From assembly GCA_023957275.1 (NCBI GenBank), contig JAMLHF010000019.1:1-64000 (forward strand): a stretch of DNA of 64,000 nt. The letters run 5' to 3'. The notes below the pieces were generated by a model that worked only from the letters and a program-made list of their open reading frames with translations, made no database searches and was not told where the DNA came from. Origin of the DNA: Lentimicrobium sp. GTDB lineage: Bacteria > Bacteroidota > Bacteroidia > Bacteroidales > Lentimicrobiaceae. Positions 35,366 to 43,856 of the stretch are shown one piece after another (the first letter of the stretch is position 1; each line of letters begins with the position of its first letter). The translations under genes and the position numbers were made by a program.

Positions 35366-36766
35366 ATGAATAACCATATTAAATCAAATCTTATCATAGT
35401 ATCGGTGATTGCGCTGCTTTCCGTGGCCTGCTCCAAAGAATCGGAAAGTCAGCTTTACATTGGTTCCACCGCTATAGACACCACTACAATTATTTCCGGA
35501 ATTGACACACCCTGGGAACTGCTTTACGGACCTGACGGTTATCTCTGGTTTACCGAACGCGCCGGAAAAGTCAGCCGTTTCAATCTGCTGACGGGTGAAC
35601 GCAATATCATTCTCACCATCCCTGATGTGCTGGAATATGGGGAGGCGGGTCTTCTAGGCATGGCGCTTCATCCCGGATTTGATGCTGAGCCATGGGTTTA
35701 CCTTGTTTATAATTACTCTTCCGGCGAATTTATCAAGGAGCGTCTGGTGCGATATGTCTGGAATGGCAGCACACTTACCGACGGAATCACTCTGATTAAC
35801 AACATTCCGGCCAACTCCTACCATAACGGGTCCCGGCTTGCATTCGGCCCTGACGGCAAGCTTTACATGTCAACGGGCGATGCGGGGTTCACTTCAAACT
35901 CCCAGAATCCCAATTCACTGGCTGGAAAGATTCTGCGGATTAACCCGGATGGTAGTATCCCTGCTGACAATCCCGTAGCCGGAAGCTACATCTGGGCCTC
36001 AGGGTTGCGTAACACACAGGGGCTGGTTTTTTCGCCCGATGGACTGCTGTACGGATCGGAACACGGACCGAATAACGATGATGAGCTCAACCTGCTTGAA
36101 GAAGGCCGGAATTACGGCTGGCCGGCAGTAGCAGGCTTCTGCGATCTCCCCGCAGAAATCACCTTTTGTCAGGAAAACAATGTAAAGGAACCACTTTATG
36201 CATGGACCCCCACCCTTGCCGTAGCAGGCATCGATTATTACAATCATGAAGCCATCCCGCACTGGCAACACTCCGTACTTATGACCTCCCTCAAAGCTTC
36301 AAAGCTGGTAAGCCTGAAACTCAGCACCGACGGTCTTTCGATAGTGAGCGCCGAAAACTGGTTCGACGGTTTCTGGGGCCGGCTGAGAGATGTATGTGTA
36401 AGCCCCGGCGGAAAGATCTACCTCGCTGTGAGCAACCGCGACGGCAGGGGTACCCCGAGGCCCGGCGATGACCGCATTATAGAGATCAGTGCCGTTTCTC
36501 CGACAGGCATCAGCAGAGCAAGTGTTAATGACGGCCGCCCGAAAGTTATCCCGAATCCTGTGAACGGCACCGGACTGGTTGAATGGGATGGATTGAAAGC
36601 TTCCGGAGAATACTTCATCCTTGATGCGACAGGGACAATCATTGCCACCGGAAAAGCCACCGCACCGGCTTTCAGTATTTCCACTGCCCTTTATAAACCG
36701 GGTTATTATATTCTGAGAATTAACTCAGACAACCAAACTGTTTCAACTCCTTTTCTGGTAATGTAA
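35366..36766 (+). CDS. PQQ-dependent sugar dehydrogenase-like protein with lipobox and Por domain
   Basis: 466 residues. The N-terminal signal ends in a lipobox (LLSVAC). A soluble glucose/sorbosone dehydrogenase propeller follows (about 45-375): DTPWELLYGPDGYLWFTER, GEAGLLGMALHPGF, NSYHNGSRLAFGPDGKLYM, SGLRNTQGLVFSPDGLLYG, EHGPNNDDELNLLEEGRNYG. The His in YHNGSR and in SEHGP correspond to catalytic and PQQ-binding positions. A Por-like sorting domain closes the protein (VIPNPVNGTGLVEW, LYKPGYYILRI). Having both a lipobox and a sorting domain is odd. Activity would need exogenous or endogenous PQQ; no pqq genes are in the window. Confidence 0.85.
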   Translation: MNNHIKSNLIIVSVIALLSVACSKESESQLYIGSTAIDTTTIISGIDTPWELLYGPDGYLWFTERAGKVSRFNLLTGERNIILTIPDVLEYGEAGLLGMALHPGFDAEPWVYLVYNYSSGEFIKERLVRYVWNGSTLTDGITLINNIPANSYHNGSRLAFGPDGKLYMSTGDAGFTSNSQNPNSLAGKILRINPDGSIPADNPVAGSYIWASGLRNTQGLVFSPDGLLYGSEHGPNNDDELNLLEEGRNYGWPAVAGFCDLPAEITFCQENNVKEPLYAWTPTLAVAGIDYYNHEAIPHWQHSVLMTSLKASKLVSLKLSTDGLSIVSAENWFDGFWGRLRDVCVSPGGKIYLAVSNRDGRGTPRPGDDRIIEISAVSPTGISRASVNDGRPKVIPNPVNGTGLVEWDGLKASGEYFILDATGTIIATGKATAPAFSISTALYKPGYYILRINSDNQTVSTPFLVM

Positions 36767-36828
36767 AAAAACGTGTATCCCGGTGCCTGGTTAAATGTCA
36801 TTGAAGACATTTAAGCAGCGGGATACAC
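36766..36828 (-). terminator. Terminator between the sugar dehydrogenase and tpx genes
   Basis: A ten-base stem GTGTATCCCG (36773-36782) with CGGGATACAC (36819-36828) encloses a second stem TAAATGTC/GACATTTA. On the minus strand it is followed by seven U residues, fitting the tpx transcript. It may also stop the convergent plus-strand transcript. Confidence 0.8.
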
Positions 36829-36877
36829 AAAAGAATAATATTCAATAAATTCAGCCTGTCTGGCAGATTTTCCGCTC

Positions 36878-37375
36878 TCAGAGCGCTTTCAGCGCTGATT
36901 CATAATCAGGCTCCTGAGCGATCTCCGGTACCTGTTCGGTATAGCGAACGACGCCATTTTCATCGAGCACCACAACGGCCCTTGAATGAAGGCCGGAGAA
37001 AGGTCCTTCGGCAATGGTAAGTCCGTAATCTTTTCCAAAATTGCCCTCGCGGAAATCAGACGCCGTGACCACCCTGTCGATGCCTTCGGCAACACAAAAC
37101 CGCTTGTGCGCAAACGGAAGGTCTTTTGAAACGCATACCACAACAGTATTCCCGAGTTTCGCGGCAGCGGCGTTGAACTGCCTTACGGATGCTGCGCAAA
37201 CACCCGTATCAAGGCTTGGAAAGATGTTGAGCACAACCTTTTTACCTTTAAAATCAGCAGAAGTTACTTTACCCATATCGGCACCGGTAAGTTCAAAATC
37301 AGGCGCCTTACTTCCGACAGCCGGAAGATTGCCAATGGTTGAAACGGGATTACCTCCCAAAGTGATTGAAGCCAT
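36878..37375 (-). CDS. tpx: Thiol peroxidase (atypical 2-Cys peroxiredoxin)
   Basis: Reduces lipid and alkyl hydroperoxides with electrons from thioredoxin. 165 residues from the ATG at 37375, the standard Tpx start (MASITLGGNP); a longer in-frame start adds 12 residues without similarity. Peroxidatic Cys near 60 in SLDTGVCAASVRQF and resolving Cys near 94 in HKRFCVAEG, at the normal spacing. DFELTGADMG and SRAVVVLDENG complete the thioredoxin fold. Monocistronic. Confidence 0.96.
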   Translation of the reverse strand: MASITLGGNPVSTIGNLPAVGSKAPDFELTGADMGKVTSADFKGKKVVLNIFPSLDTGVCAASVRQFNAAAAKLGNTVVVCVSKDLPFAHKRFCVAEGIDRVVTASDFREGNFGKDYGLTIAEGPFSGLHSRAVVVLDENGVVRYTEQVPEIAQEPDYESALKAL

Positions 37376-37481
37376 AATAATATATTTTAGGTTGAAAATT
37401 CGTTCTTTCACTCATTCAAACAATCATCCCTGACTGAGGTTCAATCACTGCAGATAAAATTAATCAAGCATTCCGGATAAC

Positions 37482-37970
37482 TTATCCTGAATTATCAGGA
37501 GCTTCATTGGAAAGCCATACGCTTACGGATTCAGGCGGAACGCCCATCGTCAGGCTGATCTGATCTTCGCTCAGACCTTCGGCGGACAGCCGCCGGGCAG
37601 TATAATTCAGCGGCTCCCCCACTTCAATGATATGACCATCAGGATCATAAAACCGCATCACCTGCTGCTTCCAGGGTTGCTCCACAATATCATGGATAAA
37701 ATGGATACCGCTCCGGACCAATTCATCCCGCAATTCAACCAGCTCAGTGCTTTCGAAGTAAAGTTCGGCATTGTTGCTGTTGAAAATAATGTCACTATTT
37801 CCGGTAAGGGACGCAAAATGAGACATCCGGTGGATGGCAAAACCTCCCCTGAATGAAATATTCCCGCCAAAGTCATATTCAACTTCCTGGCCGAGCATTT
37901 TTTCGAAGAACCTGCGCGAAACCTCCATATCGCGCACCACTATTAAAGGGCAAATGAATTTTGCTTTCAT
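37482..37970 (-). CDS. VOC-superfamily (glyoxalase/bleomycin-resistance-like) protein
   Basis: 162 residues from the ATG at 37970, two bases after the stop of the GH3 gene, so in its operon. One vicinal-oxygen-chelate domain covers about 1-125: ICPLIVVRDMEVSRRFFEKM, GFAIHRMSHF, AELYFESTE, and the closing MRFYDPDGHIIEVGEP. A helical C-terminal extension (LSAEGLSEDQISLTMGV) looks like a small HTH-like add-on found in some relatives. The likely metal ligands are His in IHRM and Glu in IIEVGE. Substrate unknown. Confidence 0.82.
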   Translation of the reverse strand: MKAKFICPLIVVRDMEVSRRFFEKMLGQEVEYDFGGNISFRGGFAIHRMSHFASLTGNSDIIFNSNNAELYFESTELVELRDELVRSGIHFIHDIVEQPWKQQVMRFYDPDGHIIEVGEPLNYTARRLSAEGLSEDQISLTMGVPPESVSVWLSNEAPDNSG

Positions 37971-37972
37971 GT

Positions 37973-40894
37973 TCAATCTGTAATTGCCTGATAAATGGCT
38001 TCATGAATCCGGGTACGTATGTTCAGCCGGGTTATTTTGTTGTTTCCTGCATCCGGATACACCCGGTTGCTCAGGAAAACATATACCAGGTCCTGATCGG
38101 GATCGGCCCATGCATAGGTTCCTGTAAAACCGCTGTGGCCGAAGCTGCGTGGAGAGGCAGATTCACAGGCGGGCGAGGGTTCCCCTTTAATGAGGGCGGG
38201 TTTATCGAATCCTGCCCCACGGCGGTTCTTATCGATCACAAACTGCACCCCGGTAAAATCCCTGACAACTTCCGTTTCCAGAAGGGTATCGCCGCCGTAG
38301 GATCCGTTACGCAGCAACATCTGCATAATAACTGCAACATCAAGGGCATCAGAAAAAAGACCGGCATGGCCGGCAACTCCTCCCAGAAGCGCTGCCGTCG
38401 GATCATGTACATCGCCATGAATCAGTTGTTTCCTGAAAACCATATCCAGCTCCGTAGGCGCTATCCGGCTGACGCTGAACCTGTCGCGCGGATGAAACCC
38501 CATGGTACGCAGGCCAAGTTTGTTGTAAAACTGCCTTTGAACATAAGTGCTGAAAGGCTGCTGTGTGATCTCCTCAAAAGCTTTGCCCAATAATATAAAG
38601 CCAAGATCGCTGTATTTAAACGCTGTTTTCGGGAGCAAAGGACTCCGGATAATTGAATCAACAATCTTTGCGGGATAATCGTCGCGCAGATAAAGCGCAT
38701 CGGCGACCCTGTGCGTATATTCAATACTGAAATGCCGGCCAAACAGTTCAGACTTCAATGAATCTTTTTCCATCAGGGACTTCCAGAAAGGGATATATGG
38801 CTGAAGCCTTGCCTGATGCGCAAGTACCTCCCTGATAATCAGATGTTTTTTATCAGAATTTCTCAATTCAGGATAATAGCGGCTAAGCCTGCGATCGGGA
38901 TCGATCAGTCCGTCACCGGTAAGTTTCATGGTAGTCAGGGTGGTTGCCAGAATTTTTGTGAGCGAAGCCAGATCGAAGAGATCATCGTTGCGCAAAGGGG
39001 TATCTGATTCATAAACCTGACTCCCGAATGCTTTACGGTAAATTACCATCCCTTTGCGAATGACCACCACCTGGGCACCGGGGAATGCATTTTCGCGTAT
39101 GCTTTCCGTTACAATTGTGTCTATCTCACTGAGTTTTTCAGCAGAAACCCCTGCGGCTTCGGGCTGGCTGAAAGCGATGCGGATAACCTCCGGGCGCGTA
39201 AGTCCGCTGCCGGCCGCGAAAGCTTGCGTCGCTGTAACCGGGAGCCGGCCCGAAATGGCTGAACCCCCGAAAATCGCCTGAGCCGCAAGCTCCTGCATCA
39301 ATGCATTGTCCTGGTACGCAAGCAGTACCGCAGCCATATTGTGAACCTGACTGAAGGAGGCCAGACTGTAAGGGCTGGTAAAAACACTCAGGATAACCTT
39401 TTTATGCACTGCCAAGGAATCTGCAAACCATGCGCCCTGCCTGCCGATTCCGAAATTTTTCTGTGGCAGGTCACTGGTCTGCACGAATCCGGCGATCACC
39501 AGATTATAAGGCTCAAGCAACTGCATCACGGAATCTCTTTCACGTGACGAAGGATCTTTGCGCATATTGAAATGGTCCACCGGTGCATAGTCGGCCAACC
39601 TTGCCTGAAAAGCTGTCTGCTGCAGCTCACCGATTGCCAGTGTGGCAATCTTCAGGGTATCCAGGCCTCTGAGCGGAATCATTCCGGAGGGATCGCTCAA
39701 CAGGGTGATGGCTGAAGCATTGGCCCGCCCGGTGGTCAATTGCGAAAATGATGAATTCAGGTTCTCCGTGAGATGATCAAGTGCAATCCGGTTATCCCCG
39801 GCAAGGCCTGATTCATATTTCCACTGCAGCACCCGCCTGCACTTTGCATCTATCAGCTCCTGACTGATCAGGCCACTGTCGATGGCTTTGCGGATATTGG
39901 CCAGGGCTTTGCGCGCATCCACCGGCAGCAGCAGGATGTCGTTGCCTGCATCCAGCGCCATCACTTCTGCCAGCTCAGGATCGGCAAAATCGGTAAGTCC
40001 CTTCATATCCATCCCATCGGTGATCACCATGCCAGTGAAACCCATTTTTTCACGCAACAGCTCAGTAATTACAGGTTTCGAAAGGGAAGAAACAGAACCG
40101 GCTGCCGTATCTATCGATGGCACCCTTAAATGAGCGATCATTATACCCTTTAAACCCCTTTCGATCAGATAAGAGAATGGAAAAAGCTCCAGTGTATCAA
40201 TCACGGCGCGCGGCTTATCGATCAGCGGCAGGGTATAATGTGAATCATTGCCTGTATCACCGTGACCGGGAAAATGCTTGGCAACAGCGATGATGCCCTG
40301 ATCCTGCATACCTTTCATATACCAGTAAGCCTTTCCGGCAACATTTACCCGGTCTTCGCCAAATGACCGCGCATTAATCACCGGATTCAGGGGATTGTTG
40401 TTGATATCGGCGACCGGTGCAAAATTGATGTGCACCCCAAGTCTTTTCAATTGCCGGGCAATTTCCGTCCCCATATCGTAAATCAGGTTGTTATCGGTAA
40501 CCGCTCCGAGGGTCATCTGTTTGGGGAAATTGAAAACACTGTCGAGCCGCATACCCGGCCCCCATTCCGCGTCAAGGGCAACAAACAAAGGTGTTTTAAC
40601 GGCATTTTGCAGCCGGTTTGTAACGATGGCCTGGCGCACAGGACCTCCCTGAAAAAAACAAACCCCGCCGATATTGTTTTCCCTAACAAGTGCCGTCAAT
40701 TCATCATAGTATTTTTCATCCCGGTTCGAATAGGCCCTGATCATCAACAGCTGGGCAATACGCTCATCCGGGGTCAGAGTCATCATCACCGAATCGGCCC
40801 ATTGTTCTTTGACGCCCGGCTGCGCGCCTGCATACGCTGATATGAGAAAAGCAAGAAGTGAAAGAAATAATGTGTACTTAAATCTGTGGCGCAT
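37973..40894 (-). CDS. GH3 beta-N-acetylhexosaminidase fused to class C beta-lactamase-like domain
   Basis: 973 residues. A signal peptide is followed by a family 3 glycoside hydrolase (about 30-370) with the NagZ-type motif KHFPGHGDTGNDSH near 208 and the acid ITDGMDMKGL near 290. A GH3 C-terminal sandwich covers about 390-560, and a serine hydrolase of the class C/DD-peptidase type about 590-960. In the last, Ser-x-x-Lys is in SLTKIL near 645, YSDLGF near 763 stands for the Tyr-x-Asn element, and HSGFTGTYAW lies near 920. It probably acts on muropeptides in the periplasm: sugar cleavage by one half and peptide or ester cleavage by the other. The fusion is recurrent in Bacteroidota. Confidence 0.9.
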   Translation of the reverse strand: MRHRFKYTLFLSLLAFLISAYAGAQPGVKEQWADSVMMTLTPDERIAQLLMIRAYSNRDEKYYDELTALVRENNIGGVCFFQGGPVRQAIVTNRLQNAVKTPLFVALDAEWGPGMRLDSVFNFPKQMTLGAVTDNNLIYDMGTEIARQLKRLGVHINFAPVADINNNPLNPVINARSFGEDRVNVAGKAYWYMKGMQDQGIIAVAKHFPGHGDTGNDSHYTLPLIDKPRAVIDTLELFPFSYLIERGLKGIMIAHLRVPSIDTAAGSVSSLSKPVITELLREKMGFTGMVITDGMDMKGLTDFADPELAEVMALDAGNDILLLPVDARKALANIRKAIDSGLISQELIDAKCRRVLQWKYESGLAGDNRIALDHLTENLNSSFSQLTTGRANASAITLLSDPSGMIPLRGLDTLKIATLAIGELQQTAFQARLADYAPVDHFNMRKDPSSRERDSVMQLLEPYNLVIAGFVQTSDLPQKNFGIGRQGAWFADSLAVHKKVILSVFTSPYSLASFSQVHNMAAVLLAYQDNALMQELAAQAIFGGSAISGRLPVTATQAFAAGSGLTRPEVIRIAFSQPEAAGVSAEKLSEIDTIVTESIRENAFPGAQVVVIRKGMVIYRKAFGSQVYESDTPLRNDDLFDLASLTKILATTLTTMKLTGDGLIDPDRRLSRYYPELRNSDKKHLIIREVLAHQARLQPYIPFWKSLMEKDSLKSELFGRHFSIEYTHRVADALYLRDDYPAKIVDSIIRSPLLPKTAFKYSDLGFILLGKAFEEITQQPFSTYVQRQFYNKLGLRTMGFHPRDRFSVSRIAPTELDMVFRKQLIHGDVHDPTAALLGGVAGHAGLFSDALDVAVIMQMLLRNGSYGGDTLLETEVVRDFTGVQFVIDKNRRGAGFDKPALIKGEPSPACESASPRSFGHSGFTGTYAWADPDQDLVYVFLSNRVYPDAGNNKITRLNIRTRIHEAIYQAITD

Positions 40895-40955
40895 GAAAAG
40901 ATCAGAATCAGGTTCAACAAATTTTTAAAAAGCTATTACAACGCTTTGATAACGC

Positions 40956-40963
40956 CAAAAATA
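40956..40963 (-). promoter_or_regulatory. Promoter -7 box of the GH3-VOC operon
   Basis: Minus-strand TATTTTTG, exact TAnnTTTG, about 60 bases upstream of the GH3 start. On the plus strand TATTTTCG near 41029 is a one-mismatch candidate for the divergent VWA gene. Confidence 0.5.
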
Positions 40964-41115
40964 CGCCCTTTATGCCAAATAATTTCTCATTTTTTCAACT
41001 GCAGGGTGTGGTTATATCCAAAAAGGGTTATTTTCGCATCAAAAGAAAATAATTTAGTCGGAAAAGACAATATTTTCGGAAAAGGATCCGCTTATCTCTT
41101 TTACCTGAAGCGCCA

Positions 41116-42504
41116 ATGACAAAAAAGCTGCAGCTGCTTTTTCTGATTTTTCTGATTTTCCCGCTTACTCTTGAGGCGCAGAAAACCGATAAGCCATTAA
41201 AACCTGAACCGCTGAGCAGGATACTTTTTGTATTTGATGCATCACAGAGCATGTATGCCCGCTGGCAGAGCGATATGAAAATCAATATTGCGAAAAAGCT
41301 GATGGCTAACCTGCTCGACAGCCTATCGGGATTCAGGAACCTTGAACTGGCCCTGAGGGTATACGGACATCAGAAAAATTATCCGCCCCCTGACTGTTAC
41401 GATACAAAACTGGAAGTCCCCTTTGCCCCGGGAAACATCCCCAGCATTAAAAACAAAATACTGGGATTGACACCACGGGGGACCACACCTATTGCCTATT
41501 CATTGCAACAGGTAATTAACGATTTTCCGCCCTGCGATAATTGCCGCAATATTATTATCCTGATCACCGATGGCATCGAGGAATGTGGCGGTGATCCCTG
41601 TGCTGCTTCTGCCGAGCTCCAGAAACACGGCATCGCGATGAAACCCTTTATCATTGGCATAGGCAGAGATTTCAAGGAAGCTTTTAATTGTGTGGGCACT
41701 TACTTTGACGCTTCCAGTGAAACGGCTTTTCAGAAAGCGCTGAACACGGTAATCCTTCAGGCGCTGAAATCCACCACCATGCAGGTAAACCTTCTCGACA
41801 GCCAAAACAAGCCGACAGAGACCAATGTTAATATGACTTTTTATGACCACGCTTCAGGGCAGATGAAATACAACTTTATCCACACCCTGAATAACAAAGG
41901 TTTACCCGATACCCTGGTGGTTGACCCTTTGATTACTTATGATCTGGTTGTTCATACCGTCCCGCCCCTGATGCTCGACAACATCAGCCTGAAGCAGCAG
42001 ACCCACCTCACGGCCACCCTCAGTGCTCCCCAGGGATACCTTGACCTGAGGATGGGCACAAACGACCGCATTGTGAAAAACCTGTTTGCTATTGTCAGGC
42101 AGCATGGCAAAACAAACACCATCAATGTGCAGAATTTCGGCGACACCAAAAAATACCTTTGCGGAAGTTACGACCTGGAAATCCTTACCCTGCCCAGAAT
42201 CTACATGAACGACGTAATGATACGTCAGAGCGAAACCACTACCATTGATATTCCCCTTCCCGGAATTGCGGTAATCCGGAAAAGTGTTAACGGGTTCGGA
42301 AGCCTTTACGTTGAGCGCAACAATATTATGGAATGGATATACGACCTGCGTGAGCATGTGCTTCAGGAAACCCTCGTACTGCAACCCGGTAAATACCGGG
42401 TAGTTTACCGTTCGAAAAATGCGGAAAGGGCCATGTACAGCATTGAAAATACCTTCACCATCCTACCCGGAGGGACCAGCAATGTTAACCTTTTCTCTTA
42501 CTGA
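41116..42504 (+). CDS. Secreted von Willebrand A-domain protein
   Basis: 462 residues with a signal peptide (to about LEAQ). The VWA domain (about 35-215) has an imperfect metal-site motif DASQSM near 42 (DxSxS), the Thr of GTTPIAYSLQQV near 120 and the Asp of IILITDGIEECGG near 150. The C-terminal half repeats strand-rich sandwich units (VNLLDSQNKPTETNVNM, GYLDLRMGTNDR, LPGIAVIRKSVNG), each like carboxypeptidase-regulatory folds. Resembles Ca-activated chloride-channel-type or surface VWA proteins. No partner is encoded next to it. Function unknown. Confidence 0.82.
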   Translation: MTKKLQLLFLIFLIFPLTLEAQKTDKPLKPEPLSRILFVFDASQSMYARWQSDMKINIAKKLMANLLDSLSGFRNLELALRVYGHQKNYPPPDCYDTKLEVPFAPGNIPSIKNKILGLTPRGTTPIAYSLQQVINDFPPCDNCRNIIILITDGIEECGGDPCAASAELQKHGIAMKPFIIGIGRDFKEAFNCVGTYFDASSETAFQKALNTVILQALKSTTMQVNLLDSQNKPTETNVNMTFYDHASGQMKYNFIHTLNNKGLPDTLVVDPLITYDLVVHTVPPLMLDNISLKQQTHLTATLSAPQGYLDLRMGTNDRIVKNLFAIVRQHGKTNTINVQNFGDTKKYLCGSYDLEILTLPRIYMNDVMIRQSETTTIDIPLPGIAVIRKSVNGFGSLYVERNNIMEWIYDLREHVLQETLVLQPGKYRVVYRSKNAERAMYSIENTFTILPGGTSNVNLFSY

Positions 42505-42538
42505 CCTGAGCTGTTTCAGGTGAGCTTTAGGCGTTAGA

Positions 42539-43231
42539 TCACCCGTTGCGGCTGATGGTCTCCAGCATAGGGATATTCAGCAGTTCTATCAAATCCCCTT
42601 CTGTTCTGATAAGGTTATCATCCTTAAAGGTTTTCAGGATACGGATGGCGCTTTCCTTTGTCATTCCCGACATATCGGCGATATCCTGACGGGACAGGCT
42701 GGTAACAAAAGGGTTGGCATTATAAATCTTCTGCGAAAGACACAACAGTACATCGGCAAGACGACCGGGCATTTGCTTGTGCGTAAGGCTTGAAAGCTGC
42801 TCAAACATCCTGATGGCCTGCTCACTTATTTTGGTGAGAAAAGCGCCCGCAAACGAGCTGTTCATCTCAAGTATCTGCTGAAATACATCAGCTCCGACGA
42901 GGCAGGCTGTGGTTTCTTCCAAGGCTACTGCCGAAAAGTGATGACGCTTGTCGGTAAACGCTCCGGGTACAAAAATATAGTCAATTGGTTTGGCAAAGCC
43001 GATAATGATCCGTTTCTCACTCTCGCTCTCAATGTATAGTTTAACAAGTCCCTGAGTGATGCATACAAAATCATGACAAGGGGATCCCTGCTTGAAAAGA
43101 ATCTCCCCCTGATGATATTTTATACTGACCCTGCAACTGTTAATGGAATGCAATTCAGTATCATTCAGTTTCCTGAAGATATCCGACTGCTGCATACAGA
43201 GTAAACAATTCGCTTCTATGGAATTCGCCAT
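42539..43231 (-). CDS. Crp/Fnr-family transcriptional regulator
   Basis: 230 residues: N-terminal segment with two Cys (NCLLC), cyclic-nucleotide-binding barrel (about 25-140; YHQGEILFKQGSPCHDFVCI, GLVKLYIESESEKRIIIGF) and a winged HTH (about 160-225; SLSRQDIADMSGMTKESAIR, FKDDNLIRTEGDLIEL). The N-terminal cysteines do not match the four-Cys Fe-S pattern of E. coli FNR, so the signal is open. Transcribed away from the cytochrome operon at 43441; it is the obvious candidate regulator of that operon. A TACTATTG near-match promoter lies at 43255-43262. Confidence 0.92.
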   Translation of the reverse strand: MANSIEANCLLCMQQSDIFRKLNDTELHSINSCRVSIKYHQGEILFKQGSPCHDFVCITQGLVKLYIESESEKRIIIGFAKPIDYIFVPGAFTDKRHHFSAVALEETTACLVGADVFQQILEMNSSFAGAFLTKISEQAIRMFEQLSSLTHKQMPGRLADVLLCLSQKIYNANPFVTSLSRQDIADMSGMTKESAIRILKTFKDDNLIRTEGDLIELLNIPMLETISRNG

Positions 43232-43411
43232 GAATTGATTATTAATTACTTAGGCAATAGTATTTTGAGATCAGAAAAGCCATTAAAGCCATCACTCTTT
43301 CAGATCAACAAACCAGGTGACATATATCAACCAGTAAACAAATATAAACAATGAATCGCATGCAAATATATCAATTTACCGCCGACTGATCATATTCACA
43401 TAAGTAGTTTC

Positions 43412-43425
43412 TTTGATTTATCAAA
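43412..43425. promoter_or_regulatory. FNR/CRP-like palindrome before the cytochrome operon
   Basis: TTTGAT-TT-ATCAAA, a perfect palindrome related to the FNR half-sites TTGAT/ATCAA but with a two-base instead of four-base centre. It lies 15 bases before the start codon at 43441 and overlaps a weak promoter match TTTCTTTG (43408-43415). This position would suit repression better than activation. Confidence 0.45.
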
Positions 43426-43440
43426 CTAACTGAAATAATA

Positions 43441-43824
43441 ATGAAAAGAAGGTCTCTGATTAATCTGGCAACATTTCTGCTGATTCCGGCATTTTCGGCT
43501 TTGATAAGCAGCTGCGAATATGAATTTGTCGAACCTGACCAGACCCCAGTAACCACTGAGGTCAGTTTCGCAACCGACATCGTACCGATCTTCAATGCCA
43601 GCTGCAATTTCGCCGGTTGTCATGCCGCCGGAGCTGTTCCGCCTGACTTGTCGCCGGCCGGAGCCTATAACAGCCTGATCCAGCTAAACCAGATAAATAC
43701 CGATAATCCATCAGGCAGTTTGCTTTATACAAGCATTACAAGCGGCAGCATGAAATCGTTTTCCAATGCTGAGCAGGCCAAACTTATACTGGCATGGATA
43801 CAGCAGGGAGCAAAAAACAACTAA
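43441..43824 (+). CDS. Lipoprotein with CX4CH haem-type motif
   Basis: 127 residues with a lipobox (SALISSC). The rest resembles the small cytochrome c domain found in Bacteroidota and Planctomycetes surface proteins: TDIVPIFNASCNFAGCHAAG near 55, followed by SGSLLYTSITSGSMK and the helix AEQAKLILAWIQQGA. The Cys pair is spaced CNFAGCH (CX4CH), a rare but known c-haem attachment variant; Met in SGSMKSF could be the distal ligand. First gene of the cytochrome operon. Probably one haem at a membrane surface. Confidence 0.78.
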   Translation: MKRRSLINLATFLLIPAFSALISSCEYEFVEPDQTPVTTEVSFATDIVPIFNASCNFAGCHAAGAVPPDLSPAGAYNSLIQLNQINTDNPSGSLLYTSITSGSMKSFSNAEQAKLILAWIQQGAKNN

Positions 43825-43856
43825 TCACTGATTCATCAAGCCTTCAAAAACATACC

